This document shows positions 1 through 7,088 of a DNA stretch of 13,019 nucleotides, one piece after another; within the stretch, counting starts at the first letter, position 1, and every line of letters starts with the position of its first letter. Source of the DNA: Chitinophagaceae bacterium (GTDB lineage Bacteria > Bacteroidota > Bacteroidia > Chitinophagales > Chitinophagaceae); contig CANLED010000025.1 in the NCBI GenBank assembly GCA_947489175.1, positions 1 through 13,019 on the forward strand, read 5' to 3'. The notes below the pieces were generated by a model that was given only the letters and a program-made list of their open reading frames with translations, was not told the DNA's origin and did not search any database. The position numbers and the translations under genes are program-made.

Positions 1-1002
1 GTCATCACTTAAGCTGGCTGGGTTGAGTTGATTTCTTTTTTTGTATTCATACTTGTATCCATACCTAAGTGCTGCAATATCACTCAATACAGCTGAAGCA
101 GTAGGAAAACTTCCAGCACCCTTTCCATAAAAAAATTGTTTGTCAGCAAATCCACTTTCAATAACCACGCCGTTGTACTCATTTTTTACAAAAAACAGTT
201 GATCTCCTTGATCTACAAATTGGGGAAGTACAAAGGTGGCAACTTTCCCATTGTGTAATTTTTTGGCTTGTGCCACAAGTTTAATAGATTGCCCCCTCGA
301 CAAGGCAAGGTTGGCATCCACTTCATGAATTTGTGTGATTCCATTGAATAGCAAATCGTTAATGGTGGTGCTGATTCCATAGCTATGCGTTAGCAGTAAT
401 ACCCATTTATTGGCTGCATCAAAACCTTCAATATCAAGTGTTGGATCAGATTCTGCAAACCCCAATTGTTGTGCCATCAACAGCGCTTCTTTGAAATTTA
501 ATTGCTCTTCAAACATCTTGGTTAGGATGAAATTGGTAGAGCCATTCACAATGGCTTTTATTGCGTGAAGTAGATCGTTGTCGTAGTATTCTTCTAGATT
601 TCTTATGATCGGAATTGAAGCACAAGAGGAAGCTTCATAAAGCAATGACCTTCCTGTTGTATTTTGTAACTCAATTAATTCAGGCAGGTGCTCTGACAGC
701 ATTTTTTTGCTGGCACTAACCACATCTTTGCCGTTTTTTAAAGCAGTTGTTACAATTTCATAGCCAACAAAACTGTCGTTTATTACTTCAACAACTACAT
801 TGATTTCTGGGTCATTTAGTATGTCGTCCATCTCTGTCATAAAAAGCTCTGACGGAGCATTCCTCTTTTTGTAAATATTTTTTATGCATACTTTCTTAAT
901 AGTTGCTTTTAGGGAAGGTGTTTGCTTTAATACTTTGTAAAGACCTTCGCCTACAACGCCAAAACCGAATAACCCAATTACCAATTGTTTTTCTGATCCC
1001 AT
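1..1002 (-). CDS. hom: Homoserine dehydrogenase, 3' end cut off by the window edge
   Basis: Reduces aspartate semialdehyde to homoserine with NAD(P)H, the branch point to methionine and threonine, in the cytoplasm. The 334 visible codons show a nucleotide-binding GFGVVG at residues 13-18. They also show a full match to the homoserine dehydrogenase signature at 177-199 (A-x3-G, then SDP, D190, G193, D195 and K199), and a late 'GAGSFPTASAVLSDI' block near 295-309. The reading frame is open to base 1, so the C-terminus is missing. A C-terminal ACT regulatory domain, usual in long forms, cannot be judged. There is no aspartokinase domain at the N-terminus, so it is not a ThrA/MetL-type fusion. 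The usual glycine-rich 'EAxxxGGIP' segment reads 'EASSCASIP' at 123-131. The ATG lies 3 bases after the metX stop, so the two genes form an operon controlled by the upstream SAM riboswitch. The identification is firm. Confidence 0.93.
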   Translation of the reverse strand, partial: MGSEKQLVIGLFGFGVVGEGLYKVLKQTPSLKATIKKVCIKNIYKKRNAPSELFMTEMDDILNDPEINVVVEVINDSFVGYEIVTTALKNGKDVVSASKKMLSEHLPELIELQNTTGRSLLYEASSCASIPIIRNLEEYYDNDLLHAIKAIVNGSTNFILTKMFEEQLNFKEALLMAQQLGFAESDPTLDIEGFDAANKWVLLLTHSYGISTTINDLLFNGITQIHEVDANLALSRGQSIKLVAQAKKLHNGKVATFVLPQFVDQGDQLFFVKNEYNGVVIESGFADKQFFYGKGAGSFPTASAVLSDIAALRYGYKYEYKKRNQLNPASLSDD

Positions 1003-1005
1003 TTT

Positions 1006-2028
1006 TTATTTTTTTTCTATAAAATTTTCTAATAAAGTTGTAATAGTATTGTCTTCCAGTAAAAACCCATCATGCCCATAAATGGATTCAATCACTTCAA
1101 GTTTTGCACCTGGAACATGTGCCGCTAGAAATTGTTGTTCATTTACAGGAAATAAGAGGTCTGATGTTATGCCTATCACCAAACATTTTGACTTGATTCT
1201 TTGTAAAAGCTCTTCTGCTTCAAACAAACCCCGTCCCAAATGATGAGAATCCAATGATTTGGACAACATATAATAGCTGTAAGCATTGAATCGCTTGCCT
1301 AGTTTTTCACCTTGATATCGTTGATAAGATTCGCTTTTGAAATGCTCAATAGATTCTTTCGAGTCTTGTTGCGTTTTTTCATAAGTATCATAGCTCCTAT
1401 AACTCAGCAAAGCTACTGCCCTGGCTACTTTCATGCCTTCCATTCCACCATCTGGGCGGTTTTCATACCAACTTGGATCTGCTTCAATACACATCCTTTG
1501 AGACGCATTAAATGCCCTGCCCCAAGGTGATTGAAATGCATTGGTTGAAATAGGCACGATATGTTTAAACAATTCAGGTAACATCGCCGCCCAAGCAATA
1601 AGCTGCTGTCCACCCAATGAACTGCCTATTCCTAAAAAAATTTCTTCAATGCCAAGGTGCTTTCTTAAAATTTCATATCCCTTAGCCATATCTAAAGGTG
1701 TAAAAAAGGGGAAGCTCCTGTAGTATGGCTCGTTTGTTTTCGGATCAATATCTAAAGGCCCCACACTACCATAACAACTGCCTGGTGTATTAACACAGAT
1801 AATGAAGTATTTTTCCGGATCAAAAAACTTTCCTTCCCCCACCATCCCTGGCCACCACTCTGCTGGATTGCTGTTGGCGGTCATGGCTTGAAATATCCAC
1901 ACAACATTGTCTTTTGCATCAGAAATTTTTCCAATTGTGGTATAGGTAAGGTGGAAGCCTTGTATGCTTCTGCCCGACTCAAGCGAAAATTCGCCTTTGT
2001 AATTAAATCTATGTTTTTTACTATCCAT
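1006..2028 (-). CDS. metX: Homoserine O-acyltransferase of the MetX alpha/beta-hydrolase family
   Basis: Acylates homoserine, from acetyl-CoA by family default, to activate it for sulfur incorporation in methionine synthesis; cytoplasmic. The 340-residue protein has the alpha/beta-hydrolase triad in MetX contexts: nucleophile Ser137 in GSSLGG (135-140), Asp290 in 'SDLLFP', and His319 in 'GHDGFL'. An oxyanion-side segment 'NTPGSCYGSVGP' is at 80-91. The length is slightly below the common 350-380. It is the first gene after a SAM-I riboswitch and is followed 3 bases later by hom, which supports the methionine role. The ATG at 2028 follows the riboswitch terminator by about 26 bases, with no Shine-Dalgarno, as is normal in Bacteroidota. 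The exact acyl donor (acetyl or succinyl) cannot be settled by eye, because MetX-family members are known to differ. The family assignment is firm. Confidence 0.92.
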   Translation of the reverse strand: MDSKKHRFNYKGEFSLESGRSIQGFHLTYTTIGKISDAKDNVVWIFQAMTANSNPAEWWPGMVGEGKFFDPEKYFIICVNTPGSCYGSVGPLDIDPKTNEPYYRSFPFFTPLDMAKGYEILRKHLGIEEIFLGIGSSLGGQQLIAWAAMLPELFKHIVPISTNAFQSPWGRAFNASQRMCIEADPSWYENRPDGGMEGMKVARAVALLSYRSYDTYEKTQQDSKESIEHFKSESYQRYQGEKLGKRFNAYSYYMLSKSLDSHHLGRGLFEAEELLQRIKSKCLVIGITSDLLFPVNEQQFLAAHVPGAKLEVIESIYGHDGFLLEDNTITTLLENFIEKK

Positions 2029-2054
2029 ATTATTCTACACTTGTTCAAAAAAAC

Positions 2055-2087
2055 AAAAAAAAAGCCCACCTGAAGTCAGATGAGCTT
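2055..2087 (-). terminator. Rho-independent terminator of the SAM riboswitch, with competing antiterminator
   Basis: On the minus strand, AAGCTCATCTGA and TCAGGTGGGCTT form a 12-bp stem (two G-T wobbles) at 2062-2087, followed by a run of nine T. The 5' side contains ATCTGACTT (plus-strand bases 2073-2081). This is the exact complement of AAGTCAGAT (plus 2122-2130), which overlaps the 3' strand of the riboswitch P1 stem. Without SAM, that segment can pair with the terminator's 5' arm and let transcription proceed. With SAM, P1 holds it and the terminator forms. The start of metX lies 26 bases downstream. Confidence 0.88.
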
Positions 2088-2127
2088 TCACTATGATTTG
2101 TAATTTTATATCAAGCGAGAGATCTGA

Positions 2128-2235
2128 CTTATCTGTCTCCACTAATGTGGAGCTGGATTTGACACCTTATTACGCATGACCGTAACAGGTTGTCAAGGCT
2201 TCATCGGGCCAATTCCCTCTGCCTTTCTAGATAAG
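2128..2235 (-). promoter_or_regulatory. SAM-I (S-box) riboswitch aptamer upstream of metX-hom
   Basis: The transcript senses S-adenosylmethionine and shuts off methionine synthesis genes. Read on the minus strand, P1 is CTTATCT (2229-2235) paired with AGATAAG (2128-2134). The conserved core follows: 'GGCAGAGGGAATTGGCCCG' then 'ATGAAGCC' form the P2 stem and kink-turn region. P3 is built from ACCT/AGGT and TTACG/CGTAA pairs, and is followed by the conserved 'CAAATCCAGC'. P4 is CTCCAC-ATTA-GTGGAG (2137-2152). All four helices of the class can be drawn and the core bases are near consensus. It lies directly before metX with an intrinsic terminator between, so the mechanism is transcription attenuation. 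Assignment is from sequence pattern and structure, not a covariance search, but the match is very strong. Confidence 0.96.
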
Positions 2236-2253
2236 ATTACGAAAGAACTTTTA

Positions 2254-2283
2254 CGAAGTTAAATAAATAACTCAAAAATTCAA
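2254..2283 (-). promoter_or_regulatory. Candidate promoter of the riboswitch-metX-hom transcript
   Basis: On the minus strand TTG (2281-2283) is followed after 19 bases by TAACTTCG (2254-2261), one mismatch from the Bacteroidota -7 box TAnnTTTG with a -33 TTG. Transcription would begin roughly ten bases upstream of the P1 stem of the riboswitch, the expected place. Pattern match only. Confidence 0.5.
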
Positions 2284-2308
2284 GGGTTTCATGCATAAAA
2301 TCAATTTG

Positions 2309-2341
2309 TTGAACCTTATCCGTGATTGTGGGTTATTTTTG
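2309..2341 (+). promoter_or_regulatory. Candidate promoter of uvrA
   Basis: TATTTTTG at 2334-2341 matches the Bacteroidota -7 box TAnnTTTG exactly. A TTG at 2309-2311 is 22 bases upstream, a little far for the -33 element. It would give a leader of somewhat over 100 bases before the uvrA ATG, in a segment (2342-2461) where I see no gene or clear RNA structure. An alternative nearby box, TATTTTG at 2347-2353, is one base short. Confidence 0.35.
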
Positions 2342-2461
2342 TAGTGTATTTTGTGACTCAACATGTAAAAATAGGTCAGTTTTTGGCAAATAGATTGTTG
2401 CAATTGGCCTATAAAAAATTCTTGGGACTTAGCATATTGAGGAACAGAAAAAGTAAAAATT

Positions 2462-5305
2462 ATGAAGCAAAAAAAAATATCCCAATCAGAAGACGTCATT
2501 GAGGTGATTGGAGCTAGGGCCCATAACCTCAAAAATATTGATATTAATATTCCCAAGAATAAGTTGGTTGTAATAACTGGCATCAGTGGTAGTGGAAAAT
2601 CTTCACTGGCCTTTGATACCATTTATGCAGAGGGGCATCGACGATACATGGAAACATTTGGAACCTATGCCCGGCAGTTTATGGGTGAAATGGAAAGGCC
2701 TGATGTTGATAAAATCAGTGGACTGTCTCCAGTTATCTCTATTGAACAAAAAACAACCAATAGAAATCCACGGTCTACTGTGGGAACTGTTACAGAAGTA
2801 TATGATTTCTTACGCCTGCTTTATGCGCGGGCAGGGGATGCCTATTCGATGCATACAGGCAAAAAAATGGTGAAGTTTACCGATGAAGAAATTGTGGCGG
2901 ACCTATTTGGAAAATTAAATAATAAAAAAATAACCCTACTAGCCCCGGTTGTTAGGGGAAGAAAAGGACATTATCGTGAGCTCTTTGAGGAAATCAGAAA
3001 AAAGGGATTTGTAAAAGTAAGGGTTGATGGTGAACTAAAGGACTTGGTTCCTAAAATGCAGGTTGATAGGTATAAAGTGCATGACATTGAAATTGTGGTT
3101 GACAGGCTTGCAGTTTCAGAAGACATGAGGATTCGCATTGGGCAAAGCATCAGGCAAGCACTTCAAATTGGTAAAGACTTGGTTTTCATTTTGGTGAACG
3201 ATGAACAAAAAGTTGTTCAATATAGCAAAAAGTTGATGTGCGCTGAAACTGGTTTGTCTTATGAAGAACCCTCTCCAAACAGCTTCTCATTTAATTCACC
3301 TTATGGCGCTTGTCCTACCTGCAAGGGATTGGGTGAACAACATGCTATCAATATTGACAGTATCATTCCAGATAGAAATTTGTCAATTGAAAATGGCGCC
3401 TTGGCTCCTTTGTCTGACAACCAAGACGGCTATTTTTACAAAATGATCGAAACGCTGGCCAAAAAAAATAAATTCAGCCTTAAAACGCCCATTGGTGAGT
3501 TGCCTCAGAACATCCTTAATTTGATTTTATTTGGCAATGAAGATGGCATCTTAAATGAATTTGACGAAGAAATTGTTGCTAAAGATAAAGATGATAAAAC
3601 GTTTGAAGGTTTAGCCCGTATGATTATGCGCTGGTTTTCAGACAGCTCAAGTGATGCCGTACGAGATTGGGCTGAGAAGTTTATGTCGTTAAAACCATGC
3701 TCTAGTTGTCATGGCGCCCGACTCAAAAACGACAGTTTATGGTTTAAAGTTGATGGTCAAGATATTGCATCACTTTCTTCCATGAACCTCATTAAATTGA
3801 ATGATTGGTTCTCTAATTTGGAAAAACGGCTCGACAAAAAGCAGCAGCAAATTGCAAAAGATATTTTAAAGGAAATCAGAAGCAGGCTAGGCTTTTTGCT
3901 CGATGTTGGATTGGGATATCTTTCTTTGGGAAGACCCTCTAGAACCCTCAGTGGAGGAGAGTCTCAGCGGATCAGGTTGGCAACTCAAATAGGCTCTAAA
4001 CTACAAGGGATTACCTATATTTTAGATGAACCTTCCATCGGATTGCATCAGCGAGACAATCAGCAGTTGATTGGCGCACTTAAAAATTTGCGTGATATTG
4101 GCAACAGTGTATTGGTTGTAGAGCATGATAAAGACATCATGCTTGCGGCTGATTATTTGATTGATATAGGTCCAAAAGCTGGCATTCATGGTGGTAATAT
4201 TGTTGCACAAGGAACACCTGAAGAAGTATGCAACACAAATACAGAAACAGCTGGGTACCTGAAGAATGAAAAAAAGATTGATATTCCCGAGGAAAGAAGA
4301 AAAGGAAATGATAAATATCTTTCGTTGATCGGTGCATCAGGGAATAACCTCAAAGGTGCTGATCTTCATATCCCATTGGGCACATTTGTTGTAGTTAGTG
4401 GCGTTAGTGGCAGTGGGAAATCAACACTGATAACCGAAACGCTTTATCCTCTTTTGAACAAACATTGTTACAATTCAAAAGCAGAGCCCATGCCTTACAA
4501 CAAAATTGAAGGTTTGGAGCATATCGACAAAGTCATTGAAATTGACCAATCCCCCATAGGCAGAACGCCACGAAGCAATCCTGCTACCTACTGTAATTTT
4601 TTTACTGAGATCAGGCAACTTTATGCATCTGTTCCAGAAGCAAAAATCAGGGGATACAACGCAGGAAGATTTTCTTTCAATGTAAAAGTGGGACGATGTG
4701 AATTGTGTGAAGGGGGAGGTCTTCGGGTAATTGAGATGAATTTTCTTCCAGACGTTTACATCCATTGTGAAAAATGCAATGGAAAACGCTATAACAGGGA
4801 GACATTGGAAATTCGATACAAAGGGAAGTCTATCAGCGATGTTCTCAATATGACCGTTGAAGAGGCTGTAGAATTCTTCCAGCATATCCCTTATCTATAT
4901 CGAAAAATTAAGGTTTTGCAAGAAGTGGGATTGGGCTATATTACCTTAGGGCAATCGGCTGTAACATTGAGTGGTGGAGAAGCCCAGCGGGTTAAGCTGG
5001 CTACAGAACTGGCAAAAAAAGATACCGGTAAAACATTTTATATCCTCGATGAACCCACCACCGGATTGCATTTTCAAGACATTCGATTGTTGTTGTCAGT
5101 CCTCAATAAATTGGTGAACAGAGGCAATACCGTGTTGGTAATCGAGCACAACCTTGATGTTGTTAAAGTTGCAGACTACATCATTGATTTAGGACCAGAA
5201 GGTGGTGATGGTGGGGGAACAATTCTTTACCAAGGAGATCCTGAGGGACTACTTAAAGTAGAGGGGAGTCATACTGCTAAGTTCTTAAAATTAGAATTAA
5301 AATAA
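2462..5305 (+). CDS. uvrA: Excinuclease ABC subunit A (nucleotide excision repair)
   Basis: UvrA dimerises, scans DNA for helix-distorting lesions and loads UvrB in the cytoplasm. The 947-residue length is typical. It carries the two ABC ATPase modules in the family's split arrangement: Walker A GISGSGKSS (40-48), signature LSGGESQRIRLA (496-507) and Walker B YILDEP (519-524), then Walker A GVSGSGKST (647-655), signature LSGGEAQ (836-842) and Walker B ILDEPTTG (861-868). Zinc-binding cysteine pairs are present at C284/C287, C413/C416, and C746/C749 with C769/C772. The ATG at 2462 starts an N-terminus 'EVIGARAHNLKNI' at the right distance from the first Walker A. All key residues seem intact. 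It is divergent from metX-hom, and its stop codon abuts the next gene's ATG, indicating an operon. Confidence 0.98.
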   Translation: MKQKKISQSEDVIEVIGARAHNLKNIDINIPKNKLVVITGISGSGKSSLAFDTIYAEGHRRYMETFGTYARQFMGEMERPDVDKISGLSPVISIEQKTTNRNPRSTVGTVTEVYDFLRLLYARAGDAYSMHTGKKMVKFTDEEIVADLFGKLNNKKITLLAPVVRGRKGHYRELFEEIRKKGFVKVRVDGELKDLVPKMQVDRYKVHDIEIVVDRLAVSEDMRIRIGQSIRQALQIGKDLVFILVNDEQKVVQYSKKLMCAETGLSYEEPSPNSFSFNSPYGACPTCKGLGEQHAINIDSIIPDRNLSIENGALAPLSDNQDGYFYKMIETLAKKNKFSLKTPIGELPQNILNLILFGNEDGILNEFDEEIVAKDKDDKTFEGLARMIMRWFSDSSSDAVRDWAEKFMSLKPCSSCHGARLKNDSLWFKVDGQDIASLSSMNLIKLNDWFSNLEKRLDKKQQQIAKDILKEIRSRLGFLLDVGLGYLSLGRPSRTLSGGESQRIRLATQIGSKLQGITYILDEPSIGLHQRDNQQLIGALKNLRDIGNSVLVVEHDKDIMLAADYLIDIGPKAGIHGGNIVAQGTPEEVCNTNTETAGYLKNEKKIDIPEERRKGNDKYLSLIGASGNNLKGADLHIPLGTFVVVSGVSGSGKSTLITETLYPLLNKHCYNSKAEPMPYNKIEGLEHIDKVIEIDQSPIGRTPRSNPATYCNFFTEIRQLYASVPEAKIRGYNAGRFSFNVKVGRCELCEGGGLRVIEMNFLPDVYIHCEKCNGKRYNRETLEIRYKGKSISDVLNMTVEEAVEFFQHIPYLYRKIKVLQEVGLGYITLGQSAVTLSGGEAQRVKLATELAKKDTGKTFYILDEPTTGLHFQDIRLLLSVLNKLVNRGNTVLVIEHNLDVVKVADYIIDLGPEGGDGGGTILYQGDPEGLLKVEGSHTAKFLKLELK

Positions 5306-5839
5306 ATGGGCATGGAAAGAATTATCATTGATATGGATGAAGTTATTGCTGATCCAATGGGAGCGATGGTAACTTGGTATGAAAAAAATCATCCCCAGAA
5401 AGTTAATTTCGACAACATAAAAGAAGGTTCTTGGGTGAGGGGTTTTCCCGAAGAACATCGTCAGCTCGTGTTGGATAAGCTCCATGGTCCTGGTTTTTTT
5501 CGTGACCTTCCAGTAATGGAGGATGCCGTTGATGTGCTGAAAGAAATGAATACCCGGTATGAAATATTTATCGTATCGGCAGCCGTGGAATTCCCAAATT
5601 CGCTAAAAGAAAAACACGATTGGTTGTTGGAATATTTTCCATATTTCACTTGGCGGCAGTTGGTACTGTGTGGAGATAAGCGGATGATCAGCGGAGATTA
5701 TATGATTGATGATCATTTGAAGAATCTTGTTCACTTTAAAGGAAAACAATTGTTGTATACCGCTTTTCACAACAGAGAAGTTGAAGGTTATACTAGGCTG
5801 AACAATTGGAAAGAAGCAGCGGATCTCTTTTTAAAATAA
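5306..5839 (+). CDS. 5'(3')-deoxyribonucleotidase of the HAD superfamily
   Basis: Probably removes phosphate from deoxyribonucleoside monophosphates, tuning nucleotide pools; cytoplasmic. The 177-residue protein opens with HAD motif I as DMDEV, with Asp9 as predicted nucleophile and Asp11 as acid/base. Motif II is Ser91 in 'IFIVSAA', motif III is probably Lys125 in 'GDKRMI', and motif IV is Asp135-Asp136 in 'MIDDHLKNL'. Length, the DMDEVIAD start and the 'TWYEKNHP' cap region fit the NT5C-like family (5'/3'-nucleotidase, deoxy type). The ATG directly follows the uvrA TAA with no spacer, so translation may be coupled by re-initiation. A second ATG two codons downstream is an equally acceptable start. 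The exact substrate is inferred from the family. Confidence 0.82.
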   Translation: MGMERIIIDMDEVIADPMGAMVTWYEKNHPQKVNFDNIKEGSWVRGFPEEHRQLVLDKLHGPGFFRDLPVMEDAVDVLKEMNTRYEIFIVSAAVEFPNSLKEKHDWLLEYFPYFTWRQLVLCGDKRMISGDYMIDDHLKNLVHFKGKQLLYTAFHNREVEGYTRLNNWKEAADLFLK

Positions 5840-5925
5840 AAAACAAGCCACGGAGAGGTTAATTTGGTTGCAATTTGTTTTCACAGTATTGCAGTTTAAA
5901 TAATCTTCCATGACTTGTTAGTGCG

Positions 5926-5948
5926 TTATAGGAAATAAGCTCCTATAA
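5926..5948. repeat. Small hairpin in the convergent intergenic region
   Basis: TTATAGGA and TCCTATAA form a perfect 8-bp inverted repeat around a 7-base loop. It lies in the 144-base gap between the ends of the nucleotidase gene (plus) and the beta-barrel gene (minus). Its position suits a bidirectional transcription end, but there is no T-run on either strand, so it is not a standard intrinsic terminator. Nothing else is recognisable in this gap. Confidence 0.35.
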
Positions 5949-5983
5949 AGCGGTAAGGGTACAGATCAAACAAATAACTATAA

Positions 5984-6970
5984 TTATATTTTAGGGCAGC
6001 GAATACTTCCAGTGCCTCTAGTTCTTTTTTCTTTTGATTTGGATTCGGTTTGTAGCCGAATACTTACTTTAACTGATGAAGAGTAATATGCGTCGTTGTT
6101 TGTAGCTGTTCCTCTTTTTGCGCCAATCCCAAATCCTGGTCTGTAGTTTCCACCATTTGCGAAAGCAGATTTATTGGCCATTTGAACAGCTTTTGCTGCT
6201 AGATCACTACTTTGTCCGAAATATGCATAAAAATCTTCGTTAGCAATGTAATCTGTGCTTACATCATCAATGTAGTCTGTAAATGTTTTTCGGTTTACAA
6301 TTTCAAAGGAAACTGCGAAGTCCTGCGTTACAAAATATTTTATGCCAATTCCATAAGGAATATTTATTTCGGTTAAGTTATATTCTTTTTTGTCAGGATG
6401 ATTTGGCATTCCTTGTCCCTCAGTTCTCAAAGGTTTGAGGTCTGTCCATTCCTTGCTGCCGTCATTTTTTATAAATTGTGCTTGCGGTTTGAATTGAAAA
6501 ACACCTATACCCAACAGTGCATATGGCCTTACTTTATATATTACATCATTAGCATCATATTCTAACAAGGCTGTAGGATAGATTTCTGCAGATAAATATG
6601 CTTCTTTAATGGCTGATCTAAAATGTTGATTTCTTGCTTTTCGAGCCTCCTCTAATCCACCCTTTCCATTGATAAGGCTGTCTGCCGCATCAACTCTCCC
6701 AATAGAAGCTGAGATTTTGATATTCAGAAATTCAAAAGGGCTGAAACCAATGTAAGCTCCAGACATGAAACGAGTCAAAGAAATCATATTGTCTTTTAGG
6801 AATGATCCTCCTTTGCCAGAATTTCCTCCAAGATCACCAAGGAAATTTGATGGTCCGTACATAAAACCGTATTCTAATTTAACCTGGGCAGAAAGATTAC
6901 TCTGCTGCAGAAGAAGTAAAATAACAACGATTGAAAATGCCTTTTTGAGGCTGTTTAATTTGGTTTTCAT
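5984..6970 (-). CDS. Secreted, probable outer-membrane beta-barrel protein (paralog A)
   Basis: No specific function recognised. With the ATG at 6970 the protein has 328 residues and starts MKTKLNSLKK followed by a hydrophobic stretch and 'LSAQ', a typical signal peptide cut near residue 28. An ATG nine codons upstream (6997) would place a polar tail before the signal, so I prefer 6970. The mature part opens with 'LEYGFMYGPSNFLGDLGG', a start style common in Bacteroidota barrel proteins of the DUF6089 kind. Alternating hydrophobic strands follow, with one at 'AYYSSSVKVSIRL' near residue 300. It is clearly paralogous to the gene at 9766-10761, sharing 'LKPLRTEGQGMPNHPD', 'DDVSTDYI', 'AQMANK'-type blocks and a C-terminal Cys-Pro-Lys. 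The outer-membrane location is inferred. A 44-base hairpin lies 31 bases upstream of the start. Confidence 0.75.
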   Translation of the reverse strand: MKTKLNSLKKAFSIVVILLLLQQSNLSAQVKLEYGFMYGPSNFLGDLGGNSGKGGSFLKDNMISLTRFMSGAYIGFSPFEFLNIKISASIGRVDAADSLINGKGGLEEARKARNQHFRSAIKEAYLSAEIYPTALLEYDANDVIYKVRPYALLGIGVFQFKPQAQFIKNDGSKEWTDLKPLRTEGQGMPNHPDKKEYNLTEINIPYGIGIKYFVTQDFAVSFEIVNRKTFTDYIDDVSTDYIANEDFYAYFGQSSDLAAKAVQMANKSAFANGGNYRPGFGIGAKRGTATNNDAYYSSSVKVSIRLQTESKSKEKRTRGTGSIRCPKI

Positions 6971-7001
6971 AATTGGGGTATTAGGATTCGTGGACATACA
7001 G

Positions 7002-7045
7002 ATAACGGCACTTTAACATAAATATTATGTTAAAAGTGCCGTTAT
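7002..7045. repeat. Long near-perfect hairpin (20/21-base arms, 3-base loop)
   Basis: ATAACGGCACTTTAACATAA at 7002-7021 faces its reverse complement at 7025-7045, which carries one extra base (a bulge within the T/A run); the loop is ATA. It lies 43 bases past the stop of elaA and 31 bases before the preferred start of the beta-barrel gene, both on the minus strand. It could terminate elaA transcription, but no T-run follows the stem. It could also be a structured 5' leader of the barrel gene, since TACGTTTT, one mismatch from a -7 box, lies just upstream of it at 7053-7060. No target-site duplication flanks it and no second copy is in the window. Confidence 0.8.
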
Positions 7046-7088
7046 TCGCTAAAAACGTATAAAAATGGAAGCTAATTAAGTATTTCTA

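Noticed and set aside
2272..2622. Minus-strand 116-codon open frame overlapping the uvrA start
   Set aside because: It covers the predicted promoters and the first Walker A codons of uvrA in antisense and resembles no known family.
4475..4885. Minus-strand 136-codon open frame inside uvrA
   Set aside because: It is wholly antisense to a highly conserved part of uvrA including zinc-binding cysteines; a shadow of that gene.
5926..5948. Inverted repeat as a standard intrinsic terminator
   Set aside because: The stem is short, AT-rich and without a T-run on either strand; kept only as a small hairpin.
6971..6997. Upstream ATG of beta-barrel paralog A
   Set aside because: It would place nine mostly polar residues in front of a well-formed signal peptide that starts at 6970.
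7002..7045. Long inverted repeat as a miniature transposable element
   Set aside because: No flanking target duplication, no internal spacer beyond three bases, and no second copy in the window.
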